Shown: positions 1 to 7,061, counted from the stretch's first letter. The stretch is 9,427 bases of DNA from an uncultured Lachnospiraceae bacterium (GCA_949346185.1 CASGVX010000067.1:1-9427), one strand, 5' to 3'. The notes: generated by a model from the letters alone, not told the origin. Made by a program: numbers and translations.

Positions 1-1
1 A

Positions 2-3000
2 GTGACAAAGGTGGTGCCGGAGATTAATGGGGCGAAAGAGCGGACGCCGAAAGCGAAGGCAGAGGATGGGGCGGGATATGAGCCCGCAGACGGATATGAT
101 TACCGCAAGTTTGCCGGGGATTCGGATGGAGCCAAGGCGTCCAGCGGGCTGACAGGGAAATGCGGCGAGAATGTGAATTATGAAATTCAGTTGTCTACCG
201 GCAAAGTGGTGATTAGCGGAACTGGCGCAATGACAGATTATGAGCATGCGACGAAATCTCCATTTAGGGCATATTCAGGTGACATTAAATCAGTTGAGAT
301 TCAAGGCGGCGTCACCTCGGTGGGAGCCAATTCTTTTGCTTTCTGCTATGATCTAGAGCAGGTATCGCTGTCGGATTCCGTCACGTCTATTGGGGACTAT
401 TCCTTTTTGGGGTGTGTATCTCTGTGTTCGCTGGACGTATCGGAAAAGGTGAAAAATATTGGCAATCATGCCATCGGATTCTACTGTTCGAGTGGGTCGT
501 CGGGGAGTTATAACAAAGCCCCCTTTACATTGTATGGAAAACCTGGTTCCACGGCAGAGACTTATGCGGAGGAAAATTATTTGACTTTTGTCAGTGAAAA
601 GGATTTGACGGGTACTTGCGGGGAGAATCTCACATGGCAGCTTTCCCGGGACACCGGCGTGCTTACCATATCCGGAGAGGGGGCGATGGAGAATTACATC
701 GCATACTACGCACCTCATTTTCCATGCCATGACCGTATTAAATCCATCGTGCTGGAAGAAGGCGTGACAGCGATTGGAAATGGTGCATTCCGAGGCTTGA
801 AGAATGTGCAGAAGGTTACGCTCCCCCAGAGTCTGAAAATAATTAGCGCCGGTGCATTTGCTGGCTGCGAGGAGCTTCAGGAGATTTCCCTGCCAATGCA
901 GCTTACGCGCATTGGCGACGGTGCATTTTCCGGGAGCAGTTTGAAGCAGATTTTTATTCCTAAAAATGTATTAGGAATAGAGGGGGCTACGTTTAACGAG
1001 TGTGGTCAATTAGAAAAGGTAGAAGTAGATCCGGAAAATCAAAATTTTGTTTCAGATCATGGCATTGTTTATGACAAGGACAAAACACGGCTGGTAATCG
1101 TTCCGAAAAATTCTTCCATCTCAAAACTGGTAATACCGGATACGGTTAGAGAAATGGACAAAAAAGCAATCCATCACTGTGGGGCTTTAAAATATATCAT
1201 ATTTGAGGGGCAGGCGCCCATTGGATTCGATTCCGGACGGCAGAAAATAGATTACACCACGATTTTCTATGATTCTTCCACGGATGATACCATAGGGGGA
1301 ACATGGGATGAAGCGAAGACTTCATGGCCTGATGGGAATGTGTTCTGGAGGGATATCCTGCATCTAAAGGGTGAACAGAGCCTTGCGATCCAGGCTGATA
1401 CAAGGCAGTTAGCCGTGGGAGGAGCCACGCAGCTGGTCGCCCTGCTGGATCCCTCTCTGGCGTTGGAATTTACATGGAGCAGTTCTGACCAGGAGGTGGC
1501 AGTGGTATCGAATACCGGGTATGTGAATGCAGTGGGATCAGGGAATACGGAAATCAGGGCAGAAAGCGCAGACGGACAGTATTCGGCGAGCATTTCCATT
1601 ACCGTCACAGGGAAGGATTTTTCAGTCCCGTCCCGTGACCTGAGTGCTCTGGAAAATGTGCTGGATTATACATCCAGTTTCGATCTGACCAGACAAATTC
1701 CATCGGAAAAACTGCACGGTGTGTATTTCCTAAATAATAAGGAGTTTGGCTTTTATTCCCTGGTGAACAAGCAATATCGGAGATTGCTGGCATTTGGCGA
1801 TTACACATCTGCACTTGGCGAATGGATTTCCTTTGATGCATTTGTCGCCAACGATAAACTGTATATCCTGGGTGACAATATGTGCTATATCTATGATCTG
1901 GAAACCCAGTCCATCCTGTCCCGATTTGCCGCGCCGGGATTTCAGACATCTGCCATCGGGGCAGATGATCAGGGCAGGATCTACATTGCCAGAATGGTAA
2001 ACGACTATGGCAAATATGCAATCTCCCTGATGTCAGAAGATGGGAATCGGATATCGGATCTGACTCTGGGGGCAAATGTGTATGCATTTCATGGTTTTGA
2101 TGCCGCGACTGGTAATTTTTACATGGAATCCAGATATGAATTTTCTTCCTGGGGCTATGGCCGTCTCGGAAGGGGAATCACCATGGGAAAAGTGGTGGGA
2201 AACAAGATGCAGTATGTAGAGACCTATACTGAATTTCTCGATGGTATTATCACCAGATCTCTGGGCTGTCTGGAATTTGTGTGCCAGGATTCCTATCTGC
2301 ACCATCAGAAGGGGGCCGAATTCTTGGGCGGGAAATATCTGGTTACAACCAGCAATTCACTGGGGAGAGTCCAAGTGTTTGACTCATCCTCCAGCAAAGA
2401 GGACGAGATTGCCAGTGTTCTGACGGTAGGGAGGTCCGCGCAGAAAGGAAGCGATGATTCCATGGACTTAGCCAGTATCGGGGTACGGGCAGCGTATAAC
2501 AAAAAAAGTAACAGTATGATAATCTATGAAAACGACAATACTCTTGTCGAGTATGATTTGTCCACCCGCCGGAAGATCGCCACTGGCAAGACAGCACACG
2601 ACGTATTCGATCTGCTGCAGATGGGGGATCATCTTATCGCTATTGAGAAAGAACAGGATTCTTATTATATGGAGATTTTGGATTGGGGAGCTCCGGGACA
2701 GATTGGGATTCAGGCAGAAGAAACCACCATGAAGGTGGGCGCTACCCAAGCACTTGCCATTACAGGGCAGGATAAGGAGTATGAACTGCTTCCCGAATGG
2801 TCCAGCAGTGATAATAGCATTTTGTCGGTCAATCAAAGCGGAAAGGTGGCGGCATGGAAAGAAGGAACCGCTACGGTGACGGCAAAGGTATCTGACGCAG
2901 TCAGCGCCTCCGTAGAGATTAGGGTTACCGCAGATAACATCATCGTTCCAGAAAAGAATGTGGTCACCGGGACGGGAGCGAGAAGCAATAATTATTCAGA

Positions 3001-4798
3001 CAACAATTATTCCGTCTATGGCAAGGTAGTTCATTCCTATTTCGTGGAAAATAAAGATCAGTCGCTGACCAGGGTGGAGTACATACCGGACATTGGCGTG
3101 CAGATTGAGAATTATTCCAGGAACTATGAACTTCTTTCTGACCAGGTGCTGGAGGCGGAACTTCCCAAATTTGGCGGATTTTACGCTGGGAAAAATGGGA
3201 ATTATCTGGTATTTGGACAGAAGAATGCGTCAGAGTCGGATTCCGTGGAAGTCATGCGGATTGTAAAATACGGCAAAGACTGGCAGCGGCAGGGCCAGGC
3301 TTCGGTCAAGGGGGCCAATACCTATATTCCCTTTGAGGCCGGCTCCCTGCGCATGTCAGAAACCGATGATGGCAGACTGTATATCCATACCTGCCATGAG
3401 ATGTATGCGGATTCTAACGGCGTGTATCACCAGGCCAATATGACATATGTGCTAAAGGAAGAGTCTATGGAGATAGAGCAGTCCTACTATGACATAATGA
3501 ATATCGCCCAGACAGGATATGTGAGTCACTCTTTTAACCAATATGTGCAGACCGATGGAAAATATGCATTCCGCGTTGACCATGGGGATGCCTTTCCCAC
3601 GAGAGCCGTTACCCTGACCCGGTGCGATCTGGGTGGGAAAATTACCGACGTGGCATATACGCTGCCTCTGCCTATCGAGACCGTAGGAAATAACGATACA
3701 GGCGTGTCAGTGGGCGGCTTGGAACTCTCCGAAGGGCAGTGCCTGATCGTGGGCAATTCCGTAGATCAGGCAAAGCAGGCAACGTCGGGAGCCCGGAATA
3801 TCTTTTTGACAGCGACAGAAAAATCCCTGTCCCAAACCCGCACGGTCTGGCTGACAGACTATGCTTCGGATTCCAAGATCACGGCGAGGACGCCCCATAT
3901 TGTGAAACTGAATGAGGGGCAGTTCCTTATTCTGTGGGAGGAGTACAATAGTGCCACGAAGGCCGTATCTGTAAAAATGGTAACGGTAGACGGAGAAGGG
4001 AATCTGGCATCGAAAATGGTTGAAACCAAACTTCGATTATCAGACTGCAAACCAATCATGACTTCAGATGGCCTGGTGAAATGGTATGTGACCGAGAATG
4101 AGATGATTGCATTCTGCGAACTGAATCCTTATAAGTTGGAGGATGTGAAGGGAGAGGTTCCCATTAGCGTAGAGAAGGATTGGGATGATTTTCCGTGGGA
4201 AACGCCAGGGCCTGGCGGCTTTCCCAACCATCCCGGCGGTACCCAGAACCCTTCGGGCAATATCCAGAAACCCGGCAATACCAAAAATCCTGTGTATCTG
4301 GCTAGGAATAAGACTTTTACATCTGGCAGCCTCAAGTATAAGGTTACCGCTAGCGCATTGAAAAATGTCCCCGGGAAGGTATCCGTGGTTGGACTTTCCT
4401 CTTCGGGTAAGAAGAAGTCTTCCGTCAATGTGAAGAACAAAGTTTCCTATTCCGGTATCACATACAAAGTGACAGCGATTGGCAACAGCGCATTCAAGAA
4501 TTCTGCGAAACTGAAAAAGGTAACTTTGGGAACTGGCATTAAGAGCATTCCCAAAAATGCATTTAGCGGCTGCAAGAAACTGGCCTCCGTGACTGCCAAG
4601 GGAGTAAGTAAGATCAACCAAGGCGCCTTTAAGAATTGCAAGGCATTAAAGAAATTAACCCTTCGGAAAAAGATATCCGTGAAGAAAGGAGCATTCAAGG
4701 GCTGCAAGAAGACGATCAAAGTCACAGGCGGTTCCAAGAAAGTCAACAAGGCCAACGTAAAGAAGTTGAAAAAGAGCGGCTACAAAAAATTTAAGTAA
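2..4798 (+). CDS. Giant BspA-type LRR / Ig-like (BIG2) / beta-propeller-like surface protein, 5' partial
   Basis: The frame is open from the window edge to TAA at 4796-4798. The GTG at position 2 is not a credible start, so the signal peptide is probably upstream. Visible domains (residues counted from base 2): two copies of a short beta module beginning LTGKCGEN (50-77) and LTGTCGEN (202-229), each followed by BspA-type LRRs (about 95-160 and 245-400, with repeated IGxxAFxGC-like cores). An Ig-like BIG2 domain (about 458-536) leads into a beta-propeller-like stretch (about 545-897). A second BIG2 (901-977) leads into another beta-rich stretch (about 980-1395). Then come a Pro/Gly/Asn linker (1400-1427) and a lysine-rich LRR tail (1434-1598). 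Such proteins are normally secreted and adhesive. No LPXTG motif or C-terminal membrane segment is seen, so the mode of attachment is unclear. The domain calls are solid, the propeller fold is inference, and the ligand is unknown. Confidence 0.9.
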   Translation: MTKVVPEINGAKERTPKAKAEDGAGYEPADGYDYRKFAGDSDGAKASSGLTGKCGENVNYEIQLSTGKVVISGTGAMTDYEHATKSPFRAYSGDIKSVEIQGGVTSVGANSFAFCYDLEQVSLSDSVTSIGDYSFLGCVSLCSLDVSEKVKNIGNHAIGFYCSSGSSGSYNKAPFTLYGKPGSTAETYAEENYLTFVSEKDLTGTCGENLTWQLSRDTGVLTISGEGAMENYIAYYAPHFPCHDRIKSIVLEEGVTAIGNGAFRGLKNVQKVTLPQSLKIISAGAFAGCEELQEISLPMQLTRIGDGAFSGSSLKQIFIPKNVLGIEGATFNECGQLEKVEVDPENQNFVSDHGIVYDKDKTRLVIVPKNSSISKLVIPDTVREMDKKAIHHCGALKYIIFEGQAPIGFDSGRQKIDYTTIFYDSSTDDTIGGTWDEAKTSWPDGNVFWRDILHLKGEQSLAIQADTRQLAVGGATQLVALLDPSLALEFTWSSSDQEVAVVSNTGYVNAVGSGNTEIRAESADGQYSASISITVTGKDFSVPSRDLSALENVLDYTSSFDLTRQIPSEKLHGVYFLNNKEFGFYSLVNKQYRRLLAFGDYTSALGEWISFDAFVANDKLYILGDNMCYIYDLETQSILSRFAAPGFQTSAIGADDQGRIYIARMVNDYGKYAISLMSEDGNRISDLTLGANVYAFHGFDAATGNFYMESRYEFSSWGYGRLGRGITMGKVVGNKMQYVETYTEFLDGIITRSLGCLEFVCQDSYLHHQKGAEFLGGKYLVTTSNSLGRVQVFDSSSSKEDEIASVLTVGRSAQKGSDDSMDLASIGVRAAYNKKSNSMIIYENDNTLVEYDLSTRRKIATGKTAHDVFDLLQMGDHLIAIEKEQDSYYMEILDWGAPGQIGIQAEETTMKVGATQALAITGQDKEYELLPEWSSSDNSILSVNQSGKVAAWKEGTATVTAKVSDAVSASVEIRVTADNIIVPEKNVVTGTGARSNNYSDNNYSVYGKVVHSYFVENKDQSLTRVEYIPDIGVQIENYSRNYELLSDQVLEAELPKFGGFYAGKNGNYLVFGQKNASESDSVEVMRIVKYGKDWQRQGQASVKGANTYIPFEAGSLRMSETDDGRLYIHTCHEMYADSNGVYHQANMTYVLKEESMEIEQSYYDIMNIAQTGYVSHSFNQYVQTDGKYAFRVDHGDAFPTRAVTLTRCDLGGKITDVAYTLPLPIETVGNNDTGVSVGGLELSEGQCLIVGNSVDQAKQATSGARNIFLTATEKSLSQTRTVWLTDYASDSKITARTPHIVKLNEGQFLILWEEYNSATKAVSVKMVTVDGEGNLASKMVETKLRLSDCKPIMTSDGLVKWYVTENEMIAFCELNPYKLEDVKGEVPISVEKDWDDFPWETPGPGGFPNHPGGTQNPSGNIQKPGNTKNPVYLARNKTFTSGSLKYKVTASALKNVPGKVSVVGLSSSGKKKSSVNVKNKVSYSGITYKVTAIGNSAFKNSAKLKKVTLGTGIKSIPKNAFSGCKKLASVTAKGVSKINQGAFKNCKALKKLTLRKKISVKKGAFKGCKKTIKVTGGSKKVNKANVKKLKKSGYKKFK

Positions 4799-4846
4799 AT
4801 CAGATGGCGTCAAAGAGGCGTCATGGGACGCAGTATAGAAAATTGT

Positions 4847-4887
4847 AACAAAACAGGGCATCGAAAAATTCGATGCCCTGTTTTGTT
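4847..4887. terminator. Bidirectional intrinsic terminator between convergent genes
   Basis: A perfect 19-bp inverted repeat (4847-4865 with 4869-4887) has a 3-nt AAA loop and a GC-rich core (CAGGGCATCG). The arms end in TTTTGTT on the + strand and TTTTGTTAC on the - strand, so either orientation gives a hairpin plus a U-rich tail. It lies 48 nt after the stop of the surface-protein gene and also faces gdhA read-through from the other side. Confidence 0.85.
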
Positions 4888-4916
4888 GTATAGGAAACTG
4901 CGCAATATTTCGATGT

Positions 4917-5014
4917 GAAGAACGCCGGATTTTCTCCGCTCCGCTCCGGTCCGTGCTTAACAGACATCCACTGGATGTCTAGCACCGTTCTTCTTAGGTG
5001 CTGTTCCAGCACCT
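4917..5014. other. Structured intergenic element (three-way-junction fold plus hairpin)
   Basis: Nested complementary segments are visible. An outer 8-bp stem joins 4917-4924 (GAAGAACG) to 4986-4993 (CGTTCTTC). Inside it, CCGGA (4925-4929) pairs with TCCGG (4945-4949). A long arm pairs 4953-4957 with 4981-4985 and 4962-4969 with 4973-4980, closed by a 3-nt loop. The helices abut with almost no unpaired bases, giving a compact three-way junction. A separate 8-bp hairpin (4996-5003 with 5007-5014, loop TTC) follows. The fold is possible on either strand, so the strand is undetermined. It could be the gdhA 3' UTR, a small RNA ending at the + strand terminator at 5016-5081, or a copy of a dispersed palindromic repeat. 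No family was recognised. Confidence 0.5.
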
Positions 5015-5015
5015 T

Positions 5016-5081
5016 GGTGAAAATCGTAGAATTTCTAAGTCGATGTATTTTATCGACTTAGAAATTCTTTTCACCTTTTTT
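5016..5081 (+). terminator. Long hairpin with + strand U-tract downstream of gdhA
   Basis: A 17-bp stem joins 5028-5044 and 5052-5068 around a 7-nt loop. It is extended by GGTGAAA (5016-5022) pairing with TTTCACC (5069-5075) across a 4-nt bulge. Six T residues follow on the + strand (5076-5081), the classic intrinsic-terminator layout for + strand transcription. On the - strand the hairpin begins a few bases after the gdhA stop but is followed by AAGG, not a U-tract. There it would act more as a 3'-end stabiliser than a terminator. No + strand gene lies immediately upstream, so what it terminates is unclear. Confidence 0.65.
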
Positions 5082-6432
5082 ATACGCAGCCTTGTGCCTT
5101 CATTGCCTCGGCTACCTTCAGGAACCCGGCAATATTTGCGCCTGCCATGTAATTTCCTTCCATATCATACTCTTTTGACGCCTCGTCGCAGGACTTGAAG
5201 ATTTCCTTCATGATGTCGTGCAGCTTGTTATCCACTTCCTCAAATGTCCAGGAAAGCCTCTGGGAGTTCTGGGTCATTTCCAGGCCGGAAGTGGCAACGC
5301 CGCCAGCGTTGGCAGCCTTTGCTGGTCCATAGAGGATATTGTTATCGAAGTATACGTCGATGGCTTCCGGTGTGGAAGGCATGTTAGCGCCCTCTGCTAC
5401 GGCATAGCAGCCATTAGCAGCCAGAGCCTTTGCGCTGTCAGCATCAATTTCATTCTGCGTTGCGCAGGGAAGGGCGATATCGCATTTGATCGTCCAGATT
5501 CCGCTGCATCCCTCGGTATATGTTACGTTCTTATGGGAGGTTCTTTCAGCGTACTCTTTGATTCTTCCTCTTTCAACTTCTTTAATCTGTTTCACCAGAT
5601 CCAGTTCGACCCCGTCAGGATCATAGATATATCCGGCAGAGTCAGACAGGGCAACAACCTTTGCGCCCAGTTCGGTTGCTTTCTGGGTAGCATAGATTGC
5701 CACGTTGCCGGAACCGGAGATGACAACTGTCTGATCTTTAAAGCTCTTTCCGTTTGCTTTCAGCATCTCGTCTGTAAAGTAGCACAAGCCATAGCCTGTT
5801 GCCTCTGTGCGGGTGAGGGAGCCGCCGAAAGTCAGTCCCTTGCCGGTGAGGACGCCTGTCCACTCGTTGAGGATTCTCTTGTACTGGCCGAACATATATC
5901 CAACTTCTCTGGCGCCGGTTCCGATGTCTCCGGCAGGAACGTCGCAGTCAGGGCCGATATGCCTGCACAGCTCAGTCATGAAGCTCTGGCAGAAACGCAT
6001 TACTTCGCCGTCGCTCTTTCCCTTGGGATCGAAGTCGGAGCCGCCCTTGCCGCCGCCCAGAGGGAGGGTTGTCAGGCTGTTCTTGAATATCTGCTCAAAT
6101 CCCAGGAACTTGATGATGCCGCTGTAAACGGAGGGGTGAAGGCGAAGGCCTCCCTTGTAAGGTCCGATTGCTGAGTTGAACTGAACGCGGAATCCCCTGT
6201 TTACCTGGGTCTTGCCATTGTCATCTACCCAAGGCACCCGGAAGAATATCTGGCGCTCGGGCTCTACGATGCGCTCGAACACTCCTGCCTCCACAAGGTC
6301 AGGCCTCTTCTCCACCACTGGTTCCAAAGAAGTAAATACTTCCGTCACTGCCTGGATGAACTCGGGTTCTCCGGCATTTCTCTTTTTTACTGTTTCCAGC
6401 AAGTCAATTAAAAACTGATTTTTAAGTGCCAT
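5080..6432 (-). CDS. gdhA: Glutamate dehydrogenase, NADP-type, hexameric (GDH I family)
   Basis: This 450-residue cytoplasmic enzyme interconverts glutamate with 2-oxoglutarate and ammonia. The length is typical of the bacterial hexameric family. The Glu/Leu/Phe/Val dehydrogenase signature is complete at 123-136 (LPLGGGKGG then SDFDP). Lys93 (in PYKGG), Lys117 and Lys129 correspond to the substrate and catalytic lysines of the Clostridium symbiosum enzyme, and Asp169 (in PAGDIGTG) to its catalytic aspartate. The dinucleotide-binding turn is GSGNVA (240-245), and a Ser-Asp-Ser triplet (263-265) follows the second strand, as in NADP-dependent E. coli GdhA. Cofactor preference is therefore inferred as NADP(H). 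The ATG at 6432 is set by a strong SD (TAAGGAGGAT) 10 nt upstream. The gene is monocistronic here, converging on the surface-protein gene and diverging from the phosphatase gene. All key residues are intact. Confidence 0.97.
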   Translation of the reverse strand: MALKNQFLIDLLETVKKRNAGEPEFIQAVTEVFTSLEPVVEKRPDLVEAGVFERIVEPERQIFFRVPWVDDNGKTQVNRGFRVQFNSAIGPYKGGLRLHPSVYSGIIKFLGFEQIFKNSLTTLPLGGGKGGSDFDPKGKSDGEVMRFCQSFMTELCRHIGPDCDVPAGDIGTGAREVGYMFGQYKRILNEWTGVLTGKGLTFGGSLTRTEATGYGLCYFTDEMLKANGKSFKDQTVVISGSGNVAIYATQKATELGAKVVALSDSAGYIYDPDGVELDLVKQIKEVERGRIKEYAERTSHKNVTYTEGCSGIWTIKCDIALPCATQNEIDADSAKALAANGCYAVAEGANMPSTPEAIDVYFDNNILYGPAKAANAGGVATSGLEMTQNSQRLSWTFEEVDNKLHDIMKEIFKSCDEASKEYDMEGNYMAGANIAGFLKVAEAMKAQGCV

Positions 6433-6440
6433 TACTAAAA

Positions 6441-6450
6441 ATCCTCCTTA
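6441..6450 (-). promoter_or_regulatory. Shine-Dalgarno site of gdhA
   Basis: On the - strand this reads TAAGGAGGAT, near-perfect complementarity to the 16S rRNA 3' end. GGAGG ends 10 nt before the ATG at 6432-6430. It fixes the gdhA start and suggests high translation. The surrounding leader is A/T-rich and probably unstructured. Confidence 0.85.
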
Positions 6451-6520
6451 TATAATATTTTGGCTCCCCGTCTACCCCGGTGGACACAATCCACATTGCC
6501 CTATTTTATAGTATCGCATG

Positions 6521-6529
6521 ATTGTAGCA
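6521..6529 (-). promoter_or_regulatory. Candidate extended -10 promoter of gdhA
   Basis: On the - strand TGCTACAAT combines the TGn extension with a TACAAT -10 element. The -35 region is weak, but the A/T-rich DNA upstream (6530-6650) has A-tracts on this strand that could serve as an UP element. The predicted transcript would start near 6514 and have a leader of about 80 nt with a small hairpin (6480-6484 with 6490-6494). A second -10-like word, TATAAA at 6510-6505, lies just downstream, so the exact promoter is uncertain. Confidence 0.35.
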
Positions 6530-6650
6530 AAAATTCAATTGTTTATTTGAAAAAATTAACTTTTTTTGAGTTTTTCTTTCTTTTTTAAATAAATTAGAAT
6601 ATTTTCATAAGAAAATAAATCAAATAATGAGTTGACAAAAATAAATCTAG
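6530..6650. other. A/T-rich upstream region, no gene seen
   Basis: This is a very A/T-rich stretch with T-runs on the + strand (for example 6561-6567 and 6591-6596) and no convincing ORF. It probably provides curved or UP-element DNA for gdhA. A consensus TTGACA at 6632-6637 (+) has no -10 at suitable spacing. Confidence 0.5.
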
Positions 6651-6659
6651 AGTTGGGCG

Positions 6660-6703
6660 AATGTTTACAAAATGTTCACAATACGGACACAAAGAGGACA
6701 CAA
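6660..6703 (+). promoter_or_regulatory. Four-fold 11-bp direct repeat, PHO-box-like operator
   Basis: Four consecutive 11-bp units (6660-6670, 6671-6681, 6682-6692, 6693-6703) share a G at position 4 and end in ACAA. Read as hexamers they are TTTACA, TTCACA, GACACA and GACACA, each separated by exactly 5 nt. One-helical-turn direct repeats of TT(A/C/T)ACA-like hexamers with about 5-nt spacers are the known layout of PhoP boxes in Bacillus, and of OmpR/PhoB-family sites in general. The array ends 8 nt before a -10 element (6712-6717), where an activator would replace the -35. The two distal units match the PhoP consensus better than the two proximal ones, so another response regulator is possible. 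Confidence 0.5.
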
Positions 6704-6711
6704 TAAACCAC

Positions 6712-6717
6712 TATGAT
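6712..6717 (+). promoter_or_regulatory. -10 element of an activator-dependent promoter
   Basis: TATGAT lies 8 nt downstream of the 11-bp repeat array, with no recognisable -35 hexamer at 16-18 nt. That is the usual layout of promoters activated by PhoB/PhoP-type regulators. The start would fall near 6724, directly before the first hairpin of the candidate RNA. Confidence 0.4.
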
Positions 6718-6723
6718 GGTAAT

Positions 6724-6820
6724 CAGAAAGTGAAAACTTTCTACTCCCACCCTATTATACGCTGGATGGTGAAAGCCATCCGACAAAGAGAGCCAATGTA
6801 CATTGGCTCTCTTTGTTTGC
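6724..6820 (+). ncRNA. Candidate small RNA, two GAAA-loop hairpins plus terminator
   Basis: A predicted start near 6724 is followed at once by a 7-bp hairpin (6725-6731 with 6736-6742) with a GAAA tetraloop. Next comes a single-stranded C-rich stretch (ACTCCCACCC, 6743-6752). A second hairpin (6764-6770 with 6775-6781, GAAA loop, one G-U pair) and a 16-bp terminator-type hairpin (6783-6816) follow. No ORF of meaningful length is present. The order hairpin, C-rich single strand, hairpin, terminator is typical of Gram-positive trans-acting sRNAs that pair with G-rich SD sequences. The function and the transcript itself are inference, and I recognise no Rfam-type family. A leader or attenuator for the downstream phosphatase gene is less likely because that gene has its own promoter. 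Confidence 0.45.
6783..6818 (+). terminator. Intrinsic terminator-type hairpin
   Basis: The arms ACAAAGAGAGCCAATG and its exact complement (6783-6798 with 6801-6816; in RNA the central GTAC would form the loop) are followed by TT and then GCTATT. The U-tract is short on the + strand but the lower stem adds CTTTGTTT. It separates the candidate small RNA from the phosphatase gene. On the - strand the tail is TTTGTCGG, which is poorer. Confidence 0.65.
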
Positions 6821-6916
6821 TATTATGGTTAAACTAGGCGGGCACGAAAGCAGAAGCCTTTGTACATTGCGATGTTGCTCTGAAGCCTGCATGACTATAC
6901 GAAGCATGGGAGGTGC
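6821..6916. other. Intergenic, no gene or firm signal
   Basis: These 96 bp between the hairpin terminator and the next promoter hold no convincing ORF or RNA gene. A 7-nt direct repeat GAAGCCT occurs near 6854 and 6891. CGGGCA at 6839-6844 could pair with TGCCCG at 6918-6923, but the pairing spans about 75 nt and overlaps the promoter, so I give it no weight. Confidence 0.4.
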
Positions 6917-6946
6917 TTGCCCGTGGCATTCAGGTTATGATATAAT
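6917..6946 (+). promoter_or_regulatory. Extended -10 promoter for the phosphatase gene / downstream operon
   Basis: TTGCCC (6917-6922), an 18-nt spacer and TATAAT (6941-6946) preceded by TGA give a strong extended -10 promoter. The predicted start near 6953 leaves a leader of about 109 nt before the ATG at 7062. The leader has a weak hairpin (6966-6970 with 6984-6988) and no recognised riboswitch. Confidence 0.65.
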
Positions 6947-7061
6947 GATAGGCGGATCGAGCAAGCTTGCGTGTGGGGGCGCAGCAAGATCATGAACGAA
7001 GATTATGAGATAATAACAGCTGACGCAGTTATATTGTGAATGGGAGAAAGGGGAATGGCAG

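Noticed and set aside
4064..4621. - strand open frame (185 codons) inside the surface-protein gene
   Set aside because: It is antisense to the linker and LRR tail with no SD or family. It arises from the lysine-rich coding strand.
5218..6174. Long + strand open frame (318 codons) opposite gdhA
   Set aside because: It is fully antisense to an unambiguous gdhA, has no SD, and its Cys/Ala/Ser-rich translation resembles no family. It is a codon-bias shadow.
6632..6637. Consensus TTGACA on the + strand as a -35 box
   Set aside because: No -10-like hexamer occurs 16-18 nt downstream (the sequence there is TGGGCGAA), so it is probably chance in A/T-rich DNA.
6713..6733. Tiny ORF ATGATGGTAATCAGAAAGTGA as a leader peptide
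   Set aside because: Only six codons, no properly spaced SD, and its start overlaps the proposed -10 element.
6754..6759. TATAAT on the - strand as an upstream gdhA promoter
   Set aside because: There is no acceptable -35 at 16-18 nt, and it lies inside the candidate small RNA. Kept only as an alternative start about 315 nt upstream of gdhA.
6813..6995. 60-codon + strand open frame between gdhA and the phosphatase gene
   Set aside because: It begins within the terminator hairpin's downstream arm, has no SD, overlaps the strong promoter at 6917-6946, and its product is featureless.
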